A stretch of 64,000 nucleotides of DNA, from NCBI GenBank assembly GCA_049511715.1, contig JBEKXU010000015.1:10077-74076 (forward strand), in the 5' to 3' direction. Position 1 is the first letter of the stretch; every line of letters begins with the position of its first letter. The notes beneath the pieces are model-generated. The model saw nothing but the letters and a program-made list of their open reading frames with translations. It was not told where the DNA came from and did no database searches. The position numbers and the translations under genes are program-made. Source of the DNA: JBEKHT01 sp049511715 (GTDB taxonomy: Bacteria > Chloroflexota > Anaerolineae > Anaerolineales > RBG-16-64-43). Positions 9,204-17,305 of the stretch are shown here, piece by piece.

Positions 9204-9873
9204 CACGCTGTATCCCGAGGCGCAGTTCGTCCGTAGCGGGTTTCGGGCTGTCGCGGGTTGGGCGGACCGCGTGCTGGGCATCTCAGAGCCGATTGGCCTG
9301 GCGGAACTTCAAGCGTATTTCGATGCCGGGATTCACGATCGAGTCTTCGATCTGTGGCTCGAGGAACGAGGCTTGCCTCCCGACCCCTGGGTGCCGGTCA
9401 TGATCAGGGTCTACCGAACCCATGTTCCGCGGATCGGGATGTACCCTGGAGCGAGGGAGTGTTTGGTCCGAAGGCGCGCTGCTGGGTTTCGGATCGGCTT
9501 GGTCACAGAGGGCTATGCGCTAGTTCAGAAGGCAAAGATCGGCGCCCTAAAACTTGACCAACTGATCGACGTGGTCGTCATCTCGGATGAGGATTCTCGA
9601 GCCGAATGGAAGCCCAGCCTGCGCCCATTTCAGCGGCTGGTCGAGGGGAGCGGAGCGGCGCCGGAGCGCGTCCTTTATGTCGGCGACAATCCGGCCAAGG
9701 ACTTCTTGGGCGCCCGAGATCTTGGGCTGGCCACCGTGCGAATGCGCATTCCGGGTGGCCTGCACTATTCGGAGGAGCCTCCTTCCGCGCGACACGCGGC
9801 GGACTGGGAAGTGGCCAACTTCCCTGAGCTGGAGGAACTTCTGGGAAAAGATGGGCCGAATGCCAGCCCTTGA
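9154..9873 (+). CDS. HAD family hydrolase
   Basis: A 239-residue haloacid-dehalogenase superfamily phosphatase. Motif I, AFDLDDTLYPE, lies at about 10-20 and holds the nucleophile and acid/base aspartates. Motif II is the Thr of GLVTEGY, motif III the Lys of EWKPSLRPFQ, and motif IV is YVGDNPAKDFLGARD. A helical cap of about 90 residues sits between motifs I and II (C1-type). The first in-frame ATG before motif I is used; an earlier TTG at 9133 is possible. The gene starts inside the 3' end of the ATP-grasp gene, so the pair likely performs consecutive steps on one phosphorylated intermediate (inference). Confidence 0.82.
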   Translation: MKITTGNFQVIAFDLDDTLYPEAQFVRSGFRAVAGWADRVLGISEPIGLAELQAYFDAGIHDRVFDLWLEERGLPPDPWVPVMIRVYRTHVPRIGMYPGARECLVRRRAAGFRIGLVTEGYALVQKAKIGALKLDQLIDVVVISDEDSRAEWKPSLRPFQRLVEGSGAAPERVLYVGDNPAKDFLGARDLGLATVRMRIPGGLHYSEEPPSARHAADWEVANFPELEELLGKDGPNASP

Positions 9874-10172
9874 GACCCTTGGCCCGGGCTCGTTCAGGCA
9901 GGCGAATCGGTTGAAGAAAGCAAAAAGCGGCCCGTGGCGGAAGCGGTCGGCATGCGCTTTGCGTCCAAGAACGGCTGAAGGCCTGGGAAAGGTCGAATTG
10001 TTCCGCCCCGGGTAGTCGTGGGCCCGCCAGGGGTTCGTTGGCTGGCACGCCTTCGGCTCGAGGCGAAAGACTGGGCGAGAAGGGTTTTTTTGGCAACTGG
10101 ACCTTGATTCAGTTCAGGATTGGCGGGTGAAACCTGAGGCTCATGAGGCCTTCTAGGGCGAGGCAGATTTCC
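9874..10172 (+). other. Intergenic gap inside the polysaccharide cluster
   Basis: A 299-base gap between the HAD and aminotransferase genes. It contains a run of eight T near 10084, preceded by GC-rich sequence without a convincing stem. I see no gene or clear promoter in it. Confidence 0.4.
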
Positions 10173-11357
10173 ATGAAGATCTCCATGTCTTCTCCGAGTA
10201 TCAGCCAAGCGGAAATCGATACTGTTCTTTCAGTGTTGCGGACGCCTACTCTGAGCATCGGTCCTCAAGTGGCCGCGTTCGAGCGGGGAATGGCTCGGAT
10301 CGCAGGGGTTCCCCACGCCGTGGCCGTCAACTCGGGAACAAGCGGACTGCACTTGGCCGTGATTGTTAGCGGCATCGGCAAGGGTGATTGGGTCATCACC
10401 ACTCCTTTCTCCTTTGTCGCTTCCTCGAACTGCCTCCTCTATGAAGGCGCTGTCCCCATCTTTGTCGACGTGCGCGAAGAAGACGGGAATATCGACCCCG
10501 AGGCGGCGGCCGAGGCGGCGGCCAGGTTGGCCAAGGGCGGCGAAAGGGCGCGCCGGGTGTTGCCTCGACCCTTGCGGAGAAGGGGGCTCAAGGCGAGGCG
10601 GCTCAAAGGCATTCTTTCCGTAGACGTCTTCGGGCGACCGGCAGATTATGACCGGCTGGTCAGCGTCGCCAAGCGGCATGGGCTGGTCCTGATTGAGGAT
10701 GCCTGCGAAGCGGTGGGGTCGAGCCACAAAGGACGGCCCACCGGATCCCTGGGGGATGTGGCCGTGTTCGCCTTCTACCCCAACAAACAGATGACTACTG
10801 GCGAGGGGGGCGTGCTCCTGACCGCGAACGCGGAATGGGCCGAGGTCGCCCGGTCCCTTCGCAATCAGGGGCGGGGACCCGGCTCGGCGTGGTTGGATCA
10901 CGTGAGGCTGGGATACAACTACCGCCTGGACGAGCTCAGCGCGGCGCTGGGCGCCGCTCAGGTGCCCCGTTTGCCTGAGCTCATTCGGCGACGGAGTGAG
11001 GTCGCACGCTGGTACACCGATCGTCTTCAGTCCTTAGAACAAGTTCGCGTGCCTCAAGTGAATGCCGAGACCACCACGATGTCGTGGTTCGTGTACGTGA
11101 TCCGAGTATTGCCGCCGGCGGATCGGGCATCAGTGGAACAACGCCTGGAGCGGGAAGGGATCCCCACTCGGAGGTATTTTCCTCCCATTCACCTTCAACC
11201 TTTCTACATGTCTCGATTTGGTTACCGGCGGGGGGACTTCCCGGTTGCAGAGAAGCTTGGCGACCAGAGCTTGGCACTTCCCTTCTCGAGTGTGATGACC
11301 GAGGACCAGGTCGAGGAAGTTTGTCGCGTTTTGCGCGTTGCCGTGAATGAGGTTTGA
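10173..11357 (+). CDS. DegT/DnrJ/EryC1/StrS aminotransferase
   Basis: A 394-residue PLP-dependent sugar aminotransferase (or dehydratase) of the DegT family, which transfers an amino group to a nucleotide keto-sugar. Visible landmarks are AVNSGTSGLHLAV near 50 (phosphate cup), the EDACEAVGSSHKG stretch near 176 with the cofactor-binding aspartate, and the Schiff-base lysine in FYPNKQMTTGEGG near 204. The C-terminal RRYFPPIHLQPFY pattern is also typical. I take the ATG at 10173, which has GCGAGG nine bases upstream, rather than the ATG at 10143. An insert of about 30 basic residues around 125-145 (rich in R, A and G) is longer than usual. It closes the polysaccharide cluster. Confidence 0.87.
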   Translation: MKISMSSPSISQAEIDTVLSVLRTPTLSIGPQVAAFERGMARIAGVPHAVAVNSGTSGLHLAVIVSGIGKGDWVITTPFSFVASSNCLLYEGAVPIFVDVREEDGNIDPEAAAEAAARLAKGGERARRVLPRPLRRRGLKARRLKGILSVDVFGRPADYDRLVSVAKRHGLVLIEDACEAVGSSHKGRPTGSLGDVAVFAFYPNKQMTTGEGGVLLTANAEWAEVARSLRNQGRGPGSAWLDHVRLGYNYRLDELSAALGAAQVPRLPELIRRRSEVARWYTDRLQSLEQVRVPQVNAETTTMSWFVYVIRVLPPADRASVEQRLEREGIPTRRYFPPIHLQPFYMSRFGYRRGDFPVAEKLGDQSLALPFSSVMTEDQVEEVCRVLRVAVNEV

Positions 11358-12043
11358 ACGCGATTTCCTGCCCTGTTCATCGGGAGCGGGAGCTCTTGTC
11401 TTCCGAGTCATCGAATTGGCGCGGTCTGCCGAACCCCGGGCAGGCCGCGTTGGGTAATTGCCTCAGGTCCGCAAGATCCTTGCACCCCGGTCCTTTGCCG
11501 GGCCGGGTGGATCTGGCGGGGGGTCCGGTCGCCCGCTTCGGGATTGCTGCCTTCCGACCCCTTCGCGTGGCGAGTCTGGGCTTCACCAGTCGCCTTGAGC
11601 GTCCGGCTTATGCCGTCGGCCCTCGGCAGGGCCCGCTCTCATCCTTGCCCGCTCGGTCTTTCCGGGGCTGGCGGTGCAACTCCTGACGCCAGGAAGGCTC
11701 TTCCGGAGAGGGTGCCGGGTCGGACGCGGACAGACTCTTCAGAGCTCATGGACTGGCCAGCTCTTGGGCTTGCGGGTTGGCCTTCGCCCAGCCGTCGGCG
11801 GCTCTGCCCGGCGAGGGCCGTTTTCGGCCGCTAGAGCGGCTTGGCCGAATCCGGGAATCCCCGGCGCAGGAACCTTTTCAAAGTATTCCGGCGAAAGGGG
11901 CTGTCGTCCATGGTTGAGCCCACAGGGGGAATTCGCGGCCGAAAACAAGGGAAAATGGAGGTCTTTTCTCGCAGGCACCGGTTTCACCGGGTTGCTGCCG
12001 GCTGCATGGAATTAATGGAATTTCTCCCTTTTACCAATATTCC
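11358..12043 (+). other. Intergenic region, no gene recognised
   Basis: About 690 bases between the polysaccharide cluster and the complex I operon. Short open frames on both strands have arginine- and proline-rich translations of the kind that GC-rich non-coding DNA gives, and none has a ribosome site plus a recognisable domain. The last 100 bases become AT-rich and lead into the promoter at 12044. Confidence 0.5.
12006..12023 (+). repeat. Tandem 9-mer just upstream of the iscX-nuo promoter
   Basis: Two head-to-tail copies of ATGGAATTA/T, ending 20 bases before the -35 box. Together with the pyrimidine-rich AT stretch behind it this could be a regulator site or an UP element. The copies are short, so chance cannot be excluded. 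Confidence 0.35.
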
Positions 12044-12071
12044 TTGACATCGCCTTTCGGCAGGGTATAAT
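12044..12071 (+). promoter_or_regulatory. Sigma-70 type promoter of the iscX-nuoBCDI-mrp operon
   Basis: A perfect TTGACA -35 box (12044-12049) and a perfect TATAAT -10 box (12066-12071) are separated by 16 bases. The predicted start of transcription is near 12078, about 30 bases before the iscX start codon. It is the clearest promoter in the window. Confidence 0.85.
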
Positions 12072-12107
12072 TTCCCGCGATATGGGGAGCGTGGCGGCGG
12101 ATCGGGA

Positions 12108-12353
12108 ATGACCTCACCAGGCTTGAGCCAGCCCTCGGGGGCGGGGACCACGCTTACCTGGGATGACGGTTTTCTTCTAGTTCAAGCTCTCCGGCGCGCT
12201 CATCCCCAGGCGGAACTACTCGGTCTTGGATTGCGAACCCTGTGCTCGTGGATCCTTGAGCTTCCTGAATTCGAGGATGATCCGAGCCTGGTGGACGACG
12301 ATGTGCTCCTGGACCTCTACCGGGAGTGGCTGGAGGAAACAGAGGCGAAATGA
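12108..12353 (+). CDS. iscX: IscX-like iron-sulfur cluster assembly protein
   Basis: An 81-residue acidic protein that matches the IscX (YfhJ) family along its whole core: LTWDD near 15, an aliphatic helix, PQAELLGLGLRTL, then W-I-L-x-L-P-x-F-x-D-D-P near 46-57, and a closing L-Y-x-E-W-L-E-E-x-E. IscX is a small acidic partner of the cysteine desulfurase IscS and binds iron; it tunes cluster assembly. No other isc gene is nearby. Here it is the first gene of an operon of iron-sulfur-rich complex I subunits, 36 bases behind the -10 box, and its stop overlaps the nuoB start (ATGA). I infer a dedicated role in loading clusters into those subunits. Confidence 0.75.
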   Translation: MTSPGLSQPSGAGTTLTWDDGFLLVQALRRAHPQAELLGLGLRTLCSWILELPEFEDDPSLVDDDVLLDLYREWLEETEAK

Positions 12354-13024
12354 CAGGTGCTCCTGAAGACCCTGAAGTTGCTGTTCCAGAGTCCCTGCGG
12401 GGGCAGGTTCTCGTCGCGAGTCTGAATCAGATCTACAACTGGGGTCGGCGCAACTCTGTTTGGCCGATGTTCTTCGGCCTGGCATGCTGTGCCATCGAGA
12501 TGATTTGCACGGCAGCCAGCCGGTTTGACTTGGCTCGCTTTGGCATGGAGGTGATGCGTCCGAGTCCGCGCCAATCGGATCTGTTGATTGTTTCGGGAAC
12601 GGTGACCAAGAAGATGGTGCCTCAGATCATACGCCTGTACGATCAGATGGCCGAACCGAAGTATGTGATGGCCATGGGCTCCTGTGCCTCCGGAGGCGGC
12701 CCCTTCAAGGAAGGCTATAACGTCGTTTCCGGTATCGATCAGTATCTTCCGGTTGACGTTTACGTCCCCGGCTGTCCTCCGACTCCCCAGGCTCTCATGT
12801 TCGGCTTGATCAAGCTTCAGGAGAAGATCGACCACCAATCCCTTCGGACAGTTTCCTGGTACCGCCGGCAGCCTTCCCAGGACTTTCCCGTTCCCTTGCT
12901 GGGTCCTGACATTGTGGGCCTGAAGGACGGGGAGCAGTTGAGGCAACTGGCCCAGGCCAAGGCGGATTCGCCCTCCGCAGCAACGGGGGCCGGTGACTTG
13001 GAGCAGAACCGAGGCGGCGGATGA
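12350..13024 (+). CDS. nuoB: NADH-quinone oxidoreductase subunit B
   Basis: A 224-residue NuoB, the subunit that carries cluster N2, the last iron-sulfur centre before quinone. The N2 ligands are all present: the tandem cysteines in FGLACCAIEM near 47, the cysteine in GSCASGGGPF near 112, and that in VPGCPPTPQAL near 142. The C-terminal 55 residues are an Ala/Gly/Gln-rich tail longer than in most homologues. I use the ATG that overlaps the iscX stop; an in-frame start further up (12326) would extend into iscX without a ribosome site. The stop overlaps the nuoCD start. The protein belongs to the cytoplasmic connecting arm of complex I. Confidence 0.92.
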   Translation: MTGAPEDPEVAVPESLRGQVLVASLNQIYNWGRRNSVWPMFFGLACCAIEMICTAASRFDLARFGMEVMRPSPRQSDLLIVSGTVTKKMVPQIIRLYDQMAEPKYVMAMGSCASGGGPFKEGYNVVSGIDQYLPVDVYVPGCPPTPQALMFGLIKLQEKIDHQSLRTVSWYRRQPSQDFPVPLLGPDIVGLKDGEQLRQLAQAKADSPSAATGAGDLEQNRGGG

Positions 13025-14763
13025 ATGGGTCCAGCATCTCCTCCGCGGCGGCGGGGGGTCTTCCTCCCAGCCTCGTCCCGATGCTTTCTCCGGAGAACCG
13101 GCCGGGGTATAGCGGGTACCAGGTTGCGCCGAAGGACCTGGTGCAAGTGGCACGTATCCTGAGAGACGAGGGGGGCTATGGCTATCTGTCCTCCGTGACC
13201 GGCGTGGACTATCTTCCCCAGGGAAGGATGGAGGTCGTTTATCACCTCTACCGAGTGCAGGGCGGCGGCGCTTTGGTGTTGCACGTCTCGGTGCCCCGAG
13301 AGGCGCCAAGCGTGCCCAGCCTGACCGGGATATACCCGGGGGCTGAGTTTCAAGAGCGGGAGGCTTGGGACCTGCTGGGGATTCAGTTTGAGGGACATCC
13401 GGACCTGCGGCGTATCCTGCTCTGGGAGGGGTTTGCGGGGTATCCACTGCGGAAGGACTGGACCGAGCCCTACTACGAGGAGGACGGCAAACCGTACGCG
13501 GCGCGCTGGCCCAAAGGGGATTACCGCCGTGAGGAAGATGGTAATCCGTTCCATGGGAATGTGAAATATCCTCCCGGCTTTGTGCTGGAGGGATGGACGG
13601 AAGAGGGGGACCGTTCTTTGTACGAGGCCCTGGAGCGGGGCGCCCCTGAGGGTGTCGGCCTGGGGACGGAGAGGCTGGTGGTCAATCTGGGCCCGCAGCA
13701 CCCTTCGACCCATGGCATCTTCCGCATCGTGGCCCTGGTGGATGGGGAGACGGTGGTGGACTTGAAACCCGCCGTGGGCTACCTGCATCGCAATCACGAG
13801 AAGATCGGCGAGCGCAACACCTTCCTGATGAACATGCCGTTCACCGACCGCCTCGACTACATCAGCTCGCTGAGCAATAACTTCGGTTATGCCCTCGCCG
13901 TAGAGCAGCTGATGGCGATCCGGCCTCCGGAGCGTGCCGAATACATCCGGGTGATCATGGCCGAGCTGACCCGCATCAGCAATCACTTGTGGGCGATCGG
14001 CTTCCTGCTGAACGATCTGGGAGCGTTTTTCACCCCCGCCCTCTACGCCATTGAGGAACGCGAGCTGATCCTGGACATCTTCGAGGCCACGACGGGTTCG
14101 CGAATGATGTGCAACTATTTTCGCTTCGGAGGGGTGGCACGCGATTTCCCCGAGGGAGTGCTCGAGAAGATCCGGGACCTGGTCAACGATCGACTACCGC
14201 GCAAGATCGACGAGTTGGACTCCTATCTGACCCCGAACGAGATTGTCTGCGCGCGGACGATGGGGGTCGGCCTGCTGCCGGCGGAGAAGGCGATTGCTTT
14301 CTCGGCAGCGGGTCCAGTCCTGCGGGCCTCGGGAGTGCGCTACGACATTCGCAAGGCAGAGCCCTACAGCATCTACGATCGGTTTGATTTTGAGGTGGCA
14401 GTCCGGCCGAACGGAGACACCTATGATCGCTACCTCATCCGGCTGGATGAGATGCGCCAGAGCTTGAGGATCCTGCAGCAGGCTGTCCGGGACATCCCCG
14501 GAGGGGAAATCCAGCTCGGCAAGCCGCAATACCAGGTGCGCGTCCCTGCCGGCGAGGCCTACGGTCGGGTCGACGGTCCCAAAGGGGAGCTGGGCTTCTA
14601 CCTCGTCTCCAACGGCAAGCCCAATCCCTGGCGCTACCACGTGCGCGCGCCTTCCTTCATCAACCTGACCGCCCTGTCGGAAATGTGTCGGGGAAACAAG
14701 ATCGCCGACGCTGTGGTGATCCTCGGGAGCATCGATATTATTTTGGGCGAAGTGGACCGCTAG
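13021..14763 (+). CDS. nuoCD: Fused NADH-quinone oxidoreductase subunits C and D
   Basis: A 580-residue fusion. The NuoC part (about 20-185) ends in the family signature EREAWDLLGIQFEGHPDLRR (split over about 118-137) and YPLRKDW. A 25-residue linker leads into NuoD (about 215-580), recognised from LGPQHPSTHGIFR near 223, the quinone-site region YLHRNHEKIGE near 257, SNNFGYALAVE and a C-terminal RAPSFINL. NuoD derives from a [NiFe]-hydrogenase large subunit but lacks the nickel cysteines. Together with NuoB it forms the quinone-binding Q-module. Natural NuoCD fusions are known in proteobacteria and elsewhere. The ATGA overlap with nuoB implies coupled translation. Confidence 0.92.
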   Translation: MNGSSISSAAAGGLPPSLVPMLSPENRPGYSGYQVAPKDLVQVARILRDEGGYGYLSSVTGVDYLPQGRMEVVYHLYRVQGGGALVLHVSVPREAPSVPSLTGIYPGAEFQEREAWDLLGIQFEGHPDLRRILLWEGFAGYPLRKDWTEPYYEEDGKPYAARWPKGDYRREEDGNPFHGNVKYPPGFVLEGWTEEGDRSLYEALERGAPEGVGLGTERLVVNLGPQHPSTHGIFRIVALVDGETVVDLKPAVGYLHRNHEKIGERNTFLMNMPFTDRLDYISSLSNNFGYALAVEQLMAIRPPERAEYIRVIMAELTRISNHLWAIGFLLNDLGAFFTPALYAIEERELILDIFEATTGSRMMCNYFRFGGVARDFPEGVLEKIRDLVNDRLPRKIDELDSYLTPNEIVCARTMGVGLLPAEKAIAFSAAGPVLRASGVRYDIRKAEPYSIYDRFDFEVAVRPNGDTYDRYLIRLDEMRQSLRILQQAVRDIPGGEIQLGKPQYQVRVPAGEAYGRVDGPKGELGFYLVSNGKPNPWRYHVRAPSFINLTALSEMCRGNKIADAVVILGSIDIILGEVDR

Positions 14764-14784
14764 CTGCGGAGGCAATAGGCGGAT

Positions 14785-15387
14785 ATGGACGGTCGCGGGA
14801 TCATTGGGGGTCTGGGTTTTACCCTCCGGCACCTGCTGGACACGTATGTCGAAGACATCCGCTGGCTCGGGCGAGGGCGCTACGGAACCCCTCGGGGTCT
14901 GGCCCAGCGAAGCAGCAAGGATGCCCGCGGGATTTTCACCATCCAGTACCCTGAGGAAAAGCTTCCGCTGGCCGAGGAATTCCGATATATCCCTTTCCTG
15001 GTCTATGAGCAGGGCCCGGACGGGGAGCGGAAAGACCGGTGTACTTCCTGCGGCATCTGTGCCAAGGTTTGCCCGCCTCAATGCATTTGGATCGTGCGTA
15101 CGACCGACCCGAAAACCGGGCGGCCTGTGCCGGCGCCCGCAGACTTTTCCATCGACGTGGACAAGTGCATGAGCTGCGGACTGTGTGCGGAGTACTGCCC
15201 GTTTGACGCGATCAAAATGGACCATGACTACGAAATGGCTTCCTACGAACGGAAGCCCGGGCACGTTTTCAACAAGGAACGGCTTTCCAAGCCTGTTTCC
15301 TATTACGCGGCCATCCGGCCCGGCAACTATGCTCAAGAAGAAGCGGCCCGCGCGGAGAAGGAAGCTCGAAGGGCAGCCAAGGCCTGA
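14785..15387 (+). CDS. nuoI: NADH-quinone oxidoreductase subunit I
   Basis: A 200-residue NuoI-like protein with two classical cubane motifs, CTSCGICAKVCP near 85 and CMSCGLCAEYCP near 130, which carry clusters N6a and N6b and deliver electrons to NuoB. The N-terminal amphipathic segment GFTLRHLLDTYVED fits membrane-surface anchoring, and a lysine/alanine-rich tail ends the protein. It begins 21 bases after nuoCD. No NuoA, H, J, K, L, M or N genes follow, nor E, F or G, so only the soluble connecting module is encoded here. Confidence 0.88.
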   Translation: MDGRGIIGGLGFTLRHLLDTYVEDIRWLGRGRYGTPRGLAQRSSKDARGIFTIQYPEEKLPLAEEFRYIPFLVYEQGPDGERKDRCTSCGICAKVCPPQCIWIVRTTDPKTGRPVPAPADFSIDVDKCMSCGLCAEYCPFDAIKMDHDYEMASYERKPGHVFNKERLSKPVSYYAAIRPGNYAQEEAARAEKEARRAAKA

Positions 15388-15407
15388 GAAGCACCTGCGA
15401 GGGGTCC

Positions 15408-15749
15408 ATGTACCACGAAGATGCTGAAATGCTTTTTCCGCTCCGCGTCAGTCACTCCCTGCGCGACCTTCGGGGGATCTCCTGGCGCCGGCTAGTGGAT
15501 CGCCTTTCGAGGCTGGAGGAGGACAACCCGGATGCTCTTGCCTTCGCCCTCATGATGATCCGCCTCGACGGCTGCATGACTTGCCAGGCGGACTCATACC
15601 GGGCCATGCGGGGCTGCACGGCCTGCGCCCGCCAGGCCGTCCTGCGGTTCCGGGGAACAGATCAGGAACTGGTCAAGCTGTATGAACGAGCCCGGAAGGA
15701 TATTCTGGTGTTTCTCGAAGACCGTCCGGTGAGTGCCACCAAGAGGTGA
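15408..15749 (+). CDS. Small conserved-looking protein with two CxxC motifs
   Basis: A 113-residue cytoplasmic protein of unknown function, preceded by a good ribosome site (GAGGGG, four bases upstream). Residues 50-75 hold a distinctive cysteine block: CMTCQADSYRAMRGCTACAR, two CxxC pairs 11 residues apart, followed by VLRFRGTDQELVKLYERARKDI. The spacing fits a zinc ribbon-like or iron-sulfur site. The rest is helical and rich in Arg and Leu. It lies between nuoI (20 bases) and mrp (3 bases), so it is surely in the same transcript and may help assemble or couple the complex I module. I do not recognise a named family. Confidence 0.7.
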   Translation: MYHEDAEMLFPLRVSHSLRDLRGISWRRLVDRLSRLEEDNPDALAFALMMIRLDGCMTCQADSYRAMRGCTACARQAVLRFRGTDQELVKLYERARKDILVFLEDRPVSATKR

Positions 15750-15752
15750 AGG

Positions 15753-16838
15753 GTGCCGTCGTATTCCCAAGTAACTGAAGCAGATATCCTGAACGCTCTG
15801 CGCACAGTTGTGGATCCGGAGTTGCACAAGGATCTGGTCACGCTCCGCATGATCCGGGACCTGAAGATCCGCGACGGAAAGGTCTCGCTGACCGTCGTAT
15901 TGACGACCCCGGCCTGCCCACTGCGGGACCAACTGGAAGAAGAGACCACCCGGGCCGTGCGCTCCGTGCCGGGCGTCAGGGAGGCCGATGTCCACTTCGA
16001 TTCCAGCGTGCCCAGCGATGGCAAAGACCGGGGTTTGATTTCCATGCCGATTCGCAGCGCCCTGGCCATTGCCTCAGGCAAGGGCGGCGTGGGCAAGACG
16101 ACCGTGGCGGTGAATATCGCTGTCGGCCTGGCTCAGGCCGGCGCCCGCGTGGGCCTCCTCGACGCCGATATCTATGGGCCGAATGTCCCCAGGATGATGG
16201 GGTTGACCAGCATGCCTTCCCCCCAGGGAAACAAACTGACCCCGGCAGAGGCTTTTGGGGTCAAGGTCATGTCCATCGGATTCTTGGTCCGGCCCGGGCA
16301 ACCGCTGATTTGGCGGGGGCCGATGCTTCACTCGGCGATCCGACAGTTCCTGGCAGATGTGGCTTGGGGCGAATTGGACTATCTGGTCGTGGATCTTCCC
16401 CCTGGGACTGGCGACGCTCAGCTCAGCCTTTGCCAGTCCATCCCGCTTACGGGGGGGCTGATCGTGACCCTGCCGCAACAAGTCTCCCTGGACGATGCCC
16501 GGCGCGGCCTGGAAATGTTCCGCGCGCTGGAGGTCCCGATTCTGGGCGTCGTAGAGAACATGAGCCATCTGGTTCTGCCCGATGGGCAGAAGTTGGATAT
16601 CTTCGGGAAGGGGGGCGGAGAAAGGCTCGCCCGCGAGGCCGATGTCCCCTTCCTGGGAGAAATACCCATGGATCCGGCCGTTCGCGTTGGAGGAGATGCC
16701 GGGGTCCCCGTGATTCTCTCCGATCCCGACTCGGAGGTCGGGAAATCCCTCCGGGAGCTGGCCCAGCGGGTGGCGGCTCGAATCAGCTTGGCCGCCCTCA
16801 GCGAGGGTCCGGCAACGCCGGTTAAGGCCGTGGGATAG
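15753..16838 (+). CDS. mrp: Mrp/NBP35-type P-loop ATPase with N-terminal MIP18 domain
   Basis: A 361-residue iron-sulfur carrier ATPase. Residues 1-90 form a MIP18/DUF59 domain (LRTVVDPELHKDLVTL, then TTPACPLRDQ with its conserved Cys). The ATPase has a deviant Walker A, SGKGGVGKTT, near 107, and DLPPGTGDAQL near 214. The paired cysteines (CxxC) that most Mrp proteins use for a bridging cluster should follow ENMS near 270, but here the segment reads ENMSHLVLPDGQKLDIFG, without cysteine. Mrp relatives (Ind1/NUBPL) insert clusters into complex I, and this gene is the last of the iscX-nuo operon, three bases after the small Cys protein. It starts at GTG. Confidence 0.88.
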   Translation: MPSYSQVTEADILNALRTVVDPELHKDLVTLRMIRDLKIRDGKVSLTVVLTTPACPLRDQLEEETTRAVRSVPGVREADVHFDSSVPSDGKDRGLISMPIRSALAIASGKGGVGKTTVAVNIAVGLAQAGARVGLLDADIYGPNVPRMMGLTSMPSPQGNKLTPAEAFGVKVMSIGFLVRPGQPLIWRGPMLHSAIRQFLADVAWGELDYLVVDLPPGTGDAQLSLCQSIPLTGGLIVTLPQQVSLDDARRGLEMFRALEVPILGVVENMSHLVLPDGQKLDIFGKGGGERLAREADVPFLGEIPMDPAVRVGGDAGVPVILSDPDSEVGKSLRELAQRVAARISLAALSEGPATPVKAVG

Positions 16839-17305
16839 CGACCCCTGCACGTCCCACATCCCGGCCGCACCGTGGATGGGACCGCTTCGGCCCTGACGGG
16901 TCGCCCATAGCAGCTGAGGGGAGGGGAAACTTCGGCAGGTGGCTTCGCAGTGGGCTGCGGGAGCCCGACCCTCAAGGAATCCCAGTCGCGCTGCTCACCG
17001 GGCTGGAAGGCGCCTGCCCAGCGGTCGCGACCGACCCCGGCCCGAGTTCATGGGGTCGGACACCCCCCCCGGTGAGGGCGAGTTCTTCAGCCCCTGCGTT
17101 GGGCCTTGTCCGGTCTTCGGCCCTTCGAGGGGAAACCCTGCGGATCCTTTCCGGGAAAGATTCTCCTCTTGAGATCTTCCGCGGGCGCCGAAGCCCTCCG
17201 TTCCCTTGGGCAGAAGACCCGGATCTTGATCTCCTCTCCCCACGGTGATACCCTCTGCATTGGGCTGGGGAAGCTGCAGAAGAAACCAGAGGGCGGAGGT
17301 GTCGA
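16839..17305 (+). other. Intergenic region, no gene recognised
   Basis: About 470 bases between mrp and the PSP1 gene. It has a short palindrome CTTTCCGGGAAAG near 17150 and a C-run near 17070, but no convincing gene, terminator with T-tract or promoter. Confidence 0.45.
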
